From assembly GCA_965651815.1 (NCBI GenBank), contig CBFGTJ010000013.1, positions 1 to 32,975 on the forward strand: a stretch of 32,975 nt of DNA, read 5' to 3'. The stretch comes from CBFGTJ01 sp965651815. Its GTDB lineage: Bacteria; Actinomycetota; Acidimicrobiia; Acidimicrobiales; Microtrichaceae. Position 1 is the stretch's first letter. Each line of letters starts with the position of its first letter. Below are positions 29,890 through 32,975 of this stretch, in pieces. Below the pieces are notes generated by a model, which was given only the letters and a program-made list of their open reading frames with translations, was not told the DNA's origin and ran no database searches. The position numbers were made by a program, and so were the translations under genes.

Positions 29890-30498
29890 ATGGCCACCAC
29901 AGCGCGGTCGGAGCCGGTGGAGGACGGCCGCACCGCACGCCGTGACCGGAACCGCGACGCCGTGCTCGACGCCGTGCTCGAGCTGTTCACCGAGGACTGC
30001 CTCGCGCCCAGCGCGCAGGACGTGGCCGAGCGGTCCGGGGTCTCGCTGCGCTCCGTGTACCGCTACTACGAGGACCTCGATGCGCTCGTGCGCGCGGCGA
30101 TCGCCCGCAACGTCGAGCGGGTCGCTCCACTGTTCGAGCTGCCCGACCCCGGGTCCGACGCCCTGGAGGTCCGCGTCGAGCGGATCGTGTCGCAGCGGCT
30201 CGCGCTCTACGAGGCGATCGCACCGACCGCGCGTGCGGCGCTGCTGCGCGCGCCGACCAACGACCGCATCCGCGACCAGCTCGACCAGCGGCGCCGGGCG
30301 CTGCTCGACCAGGTCCGCCGCACCTTCGAGCCGGACCTGCGCGGGCTCGCGCCCGGCGCCCGCCGGGAGGTCGTCGCCGCGCTGGACGTGCTCCTCGGCT
30401 TCGAGGGCATCGAGCACCTCCGACGCCACCGCGGCCTGTCGGGCCCGGAGGTCCGCCGCACGCTCCAGCGTGCGGTCACGTCCTTGGTGCGCGGGTGA
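29890..30498 (+). CDS. TetR-family transcriptional regulator
   Basis: A 202-aa regulator. The DNA-binding helix-turn-helix lies at about 17-62: RDRNRDAVLDAVLELF, then APSAQDVAERSGVSLRSVYRYYEDLDALVRAAI, the TetR signature with a YRYY recognition end. The rest is a helical ligand-binding domain without recognisable cofactor site. ATG at 29890 is chosen because AGGAGG (29877-29882) lies seven bases before it; an earlier GTG at 29854 falls inside the candidate operator. It is divergent from the metallo-hydrolase gene and followed in the same direction by the sulfatase. It most likely represses both and itself, released by a sulfated or related compound (inference). Confidence 0.92.
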   Translation: MATTARSEPVEDGRTARRDRNRDAVLDAVLELFTEDCLAPSAQDVAERSGVSLRSVYRYYEDLDALVRAAIARNVERVAPLFELPDPGSDALEVRVERIVSQRLALYEAIAPTARAALLRAPTNDRIRDQLDQRRRALLDQVRRTFEPDLRGLAPGARREVVAALDVLLGFEGIEHLRRHRGLSGPEVRRTLQRAVTSLVRG

Positions 30499-30509
30499 CC
30501 CGAGTCGCG

Positions 30510-30515
30510 TACTGT
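30510..30515 (+). promoter_or_regulatory. Possible -10 of the sulfatase gene
   Basis: TACTGT fits TANNNT. Transcription would start about 30522, inside operator site 2, so a bound repressor would block it. Confidence 0.35.
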
Positions 30516-30533
30516 TGGCACTCACACTGTCAA
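30515..30533. promoter_or_regulatory. Candidate TetR operator, site 2
   Basis: TTGGCA-N7-TGTCAA; the half-sites match as inverted repeats in 5 of 6 positions. It lies 62 bp before the sulfatase GTG and repeats the layout of site 1. Confidence 0.55.
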
Positions 30534-30595
30534 TTCATCCGGGCGGTCGGTCCACCTGACACGTCCGGGTCGTCGAGCAACAGCCGGGGGGCGTC

Positions 30596-32848
30596 GTGCA
30601 CGAGCGGTTCGAGGGCAAGATCGGGCGGACCCTGGCCGACTCGACGCCGTGGTGGCCGGACCCGCCCCACCCCGGTGAGGACGCGCCCGACGTGGTGGTC
30701 GTCCTGCTCGACGACCTCGGCTTCGCGCAGCTCGGGTGCTACGGCTCGGAGCTGCACACCCCGAACATCGACCGCCTCGCGGCCGGCGGGCTGAGGTACA
30801 CGAACTTCCACGTGACCCCGCTGTGCTCCCCGTCGCGGGCGGCGCTGCTGACGGGGCGCAACCACCACGAGGTCGGCATGCGCGCCCTGTCGAACTTCTC
30901 GACCGGGTTCCCGCACATGCTCGGCCACGTCTCGGACCACGCCGCCACGATGGGCGAGGTGCTCCGCGACGAGGGCTACGCGACCTTCGCGGTGGGCAAG
31001 TGGCACCTCTGCCCGATGGAGCAGGCGTCCGCCGCCGGGCCCTTCGACCAGTGGCCGTGCCAGCGGGGCTTCGACCGCTTCTACGGCTTCCTCGAGGGTG
31101 AGACCGACCACTTCCACCCGGAGCTGGTGCACGACAACCACATGGTCGACCCGCCCGGGCGCGCCGAGGACGGCTACCACCTGACCGAGGACCTCGTCGA
31201 CCGGGCCATCCGGATGGTGCACGACACGGTGTCGGTGCGCCCCGACCGGCCGTACTTCCTGTACCTGGCGCTCGGCGCGACCCACGCGCCGCACCAGGCC
31301 CCCGCCGAGCACCTCCTGCGCCATCGGGGGCGGTTCGACGACGGCTGGGACGTCGCACGCGAGCGGTGGTTCGCCCGCCAGCTCGCCGAGGGGCTCGTGC
31401 CGGAGGGCACCCAGCTCGCTCCCCGCAACCCGGGCGTGGAGCCGTGGGACTCGCTGCCCGAGGACCAGCGCCGGCTCGCCGCACGGCTGCAGGAGGCGTT
31501 CGCCGCGTTCCTCGACCACACCGACGAGCAGCTCGGCCGGCTCGTCGGCGCGCTCGAGCGGCTCGGCCGCCTCGACAACACCCTCTTCGTGCTGCTGTCC
31601 GACAACGGCGCCAGCCAGGAGGGCGGGCCGTTCGGCGTGCTGCACGAGATGAAGTTCTTCAACTTCCTCGTGGAGAGCCCCAGCGAGGCCGTCGCCCGAC
31701 TGGACGACATCGGCGGGCCGCACAGCCACGCCAACTACCCGTGGGGCTGGGCGCAGGCGGGCAACACGCCGTTCAAGTGGTACAAGCAGAACACCCACGA
31801 GGGGGGAGTGCACGTGCCGCTGATCGTGCACTGGCCGCGGCGCATCCGCGACGCCGGGGGCCTGCGCGACCAGTTCCACCACGTGAACGACGTGGCCCCC
31901 ACCATCTACGAGGCCATCGGGGTCACGCCGCCCGAGGTCCACCGCGGGCGCCCGCAGCTCCCCGTGACCGGCACCTCGATGGCGTACACCTTCGACGACC
32001 CCGCGGCGCCCACACGCAAGCAGGTGCAGTACTTCGAGATGATGGGCCACCGCGGGATCTGGGCGGACGGCTGGAAGGCGGTCACGCGCCACCAGCACGG
32101 GACGCCGTTCGAGGACGACCGCTGGGAGCTGTACCACGTCGCCGAGGACCGCTCGGAGTGCCACGACCTCGCCGAGGAGCACCCCGAGAAGCTCGCGGAG
32201 CTGGTCGAGCTGTGGTGGGCGGAGGCGGAGGCGCACGGCGTGCTCCCCCTCGACGACCGCACCATCGAGCTCTTCGGTGCCCGGTTCCGGGAGCGGTCCC
32301 CGCACCGCCCCGACCGTCGCTACACCTACTTCCCGCCGGTCACCCGGATGCCGGTGCAGGTCGCGCCGCCGCTGGGCGGGCGCGACTGGGAGATGCGGGC
32401 GTCCGTCGAGCGCCCGGCGGGCGCCGGCGGCGTGCTCTACGCGGCGGGGACCGAGAACTCGGGGCTCAGCCTGTTCGTCCGGGAGGACCGGCTGCACTTC
32501 GACTACAACTGCTTCGGCGACCACCACGTCGTCAGCTCCGGCGAGCTGCCGGTGGGCCCGCTCGAGCTGGGCGTCCGCTTCCGCCGCCACCGGGGAGGGC
32601 AGGGCGCCACGGCCACGTTGCTCGTCGGCGGCGACGCCGTGGCGTCGATGGACGTGCCGTTCGCGATGTTCATCATGTCGAGCACCGGCGCGAGCGTCGG
32701 GGAGGACCACGGCTCCCCGGTGTCGGAGCGCTACGACGCGCCCTTCCCGTTCGAGGGCACCTTCCACCGGCTGGAGGTGCAGCTGCTCGACGCGGCGGGC
32801 GAGCAGGCCGCAGCGGCCAGCGAGCGCGAGGCGATGTCGCGCCAGTAG
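30596..32848 (+). CDS. Formylglycine-type arylsulfatase
   Basis: A 750-aa sulfatase of the alkaline-phosphatase superfamily. VVLLDDLGF (35-43) supplies two calcium-binding aspartates (D39, D40). CSPSRAALLTGR (77-88) is the maturation motif: C77 must be turned into formylglycine by a sulfatase-modifying enzyme, which is not in this window. VGKWHL and LLSDNGASQEGG add further active-site residues. A C-terminal beta-rich domain (about 580-740) is typical of the long AtsA/AtsD-type actinobacterial enzymes. No signal peptide is seen, so it is probably cytoplasmic. The GTG follows a GGGGGG stretch; no better start is present. It should release sulfate from aryl or other sulfate esters, and context suggests TetR control. 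Confidence 0.92.
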   Translation: MHERFEGKIGRTLADSTPWWPDPPHPGEDAPDVVVVLLDDLGFAQLGCYGSELHTPNIDRLAAGGLRYTNFHVTPLCSPSRAALLTGRNHHEVGMRALSNFSTGFPHMLGHVSDHAATMGEVLRDEGYATFAVGKWHLCPMEQASAAGPFDQWPCQRGFDRFYGFLEGETDHFHPELVHDNHMVDPPGRAEDGYHLTEDLVDRAIRMVHDTVSVRPDRPYFLYLALGATHAPHQAPAEHLLRHRGRFDDGWDVARERWFARQLAEGLVPEGTQLAPRNPGVEPWDSLPEDQRRLAARLQEAFAAFLDHTDEQLGRLVGALERLGRLDNTLFVLLSDNGASQEGGPFGVLHEMKFFNFLVESPSEAVARLDDIGGPHSHANYPWGWAQAGNTPFKWYKQNTHEGGVHVPLIVHWPRRIRDAGGLRDQFHHVNDVAPTIYEAIGVTPPEVHRGRPQLPVTGTSMAYTFDDPAAPTRKQVQYFEMMGHRGIWADGWKAVTRHQHGTPFEDDRWELYHVAEDRSECHDLAEEHPEKLAELVELWWAEAEAHGVLPLDDRTIELFGARFRERSPHRPDRRYTYFPPVTRMPVQVAPPLGGRDWEMRASVERPAGAGGVLYAAGTENSGLSLFVREDRLHFDYNCFGDHHVVSSGELPVGPLELGVRFRRHRGGQGATATLLVGGDAVASMDVPFAMFIMSSTGASVGEDHGSPVSERYDAPFPFEGTFHRLEVQLLDAAGEQAAAASEREAMSRQ

Positions 32849-32975
32849 GCGCGCCGGACCCCGGCCGGATCACCCCGGGCCGGCTCAGCCTGGATCCACC
32901 GGTGTTGATCGGTAGGTAGTCGACGCGTATCCGCGGAAAGTGCCCTTCCTGTTGCGACGATGGCGGTTCTCTACG
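32849..32975. other. Right-end intergenic region
   Basis: These 127 bp follow the sulfatase. CCGGCC (32861-32866) and GGCCGG (32878-32883) could form a hairpin, without T-tract. An ATG at 32960 opens a frame (MAVLY) to the window edge, but five codons without a clear ribosome site are not enough to call a gene. Confidence 0.4.

Noticed and set aside
32861..32883. Sulfatase terminator
   Set aside because: The 6-bp GC stem has an 11-nt loop and no T-tract; such stems are frequent by chance at this GC content.
32960..32975. Start of a further gene at the right edge
   Set aside because: Only five codons are visible, with no convincing ribosome site or -10 box at the right distance.
1..32975. 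tRNA genes, CRISPR arrays, insertion sequences or attachment sites
   Set aside because: I looked for regularly spaced repeats, transposase motifs and tRNA-like segments and saw none; a dedicated tRNA scan was not possible.

Overview
The window is about 33 kb of very GC-rich (clearly above 70%) DNA with densely packed genes on both strands. GTG and ATG starts are both common, neighbouring genes often overlap by 4 bp (ATGA or GTGA), and many starts have a TANNNT -10 hexamer 6-9 nt upstream, as expected for leaderless transcripts. With steroid-catabolism genes (ipdB-ipdC), an F420-type Ddn-family reductase and alpha/beta acyl-CoA dehydrogenase pairs, this points to a chromosomal segment of an actinobacterium (Actinomycetota, possibly Acidimicrobiia). 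The genus cannot be fixed from the sequence. I saw no rRNA, tRNA, CRISPR, transposase or phage gene, and no stretch over 300 bp lacks a gene.

Layout. Positions 3-1459 are the end of an ipdB-like CoA-transferase subunit and ipdC. Positions 1360-6119 (minus) hold two coupled membrane GGDEF/EAL proteins, the first with an EAL domain stripped of catalytic residues. Positions 6306-8985 are an acyl-CoA dehydrogenase pair and D-aminoacyl-tRNA deacylase. Positions 9060-12121 are a GH36 alpha-galactosidase-like enzyme and a membrane SRPBCC protein. Positions 12153-16023 (minus) are a small secreted protein, a DinB-like protein, an enoyl-CoA hydratase/dienoyl-CoA-reductase-like SDR pair and a branched-chain aminotransferase.

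Positions 16140-21450 (plus) are a lipoprotein alpha/beta hydrolase, then NERD-like / macrodomain / NERD-like genes, then a 132-aa unknown coupled to a YihY-type membrane protein. Positions 21472-24620 are a divergent Ddn-family gene and an 887-aa fusion of a toroid/beta-sandwich region to a GT-B glycosyltransferase. Positions 24690-27796 (minus) are a UvrD-type helicase and a haloalkane dehalogenase, separated by a near-perfect palindrome. Positions 27832-28933 are a small unknown and a DHFR/RibD-like reductase. Positions 29001-32848 are an RNase Z/arylsulfatase-like metallo-beta-lactamase protein, a divergent TetR regulator and a formylglycine-type arylsulfatase.

The best-supported new logic is at the right end. 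The same imperfect palindrome, TKGGCA-N7-TGTCAA, lies in the intergenic region shared by the metallo-hydrolase and tetR genes and again in front of the sulfatase, suggesting a TetR-controlled sulfate-ester regulon. Other candidates for undescribed biology are the NERD-macro-NERD locus, the toroid-glycosyltransferase fusion and the cyclic-di-GMP pair with one dead EAL domain. All functions are read from sequence motifs and remembered family features; no database search was run.
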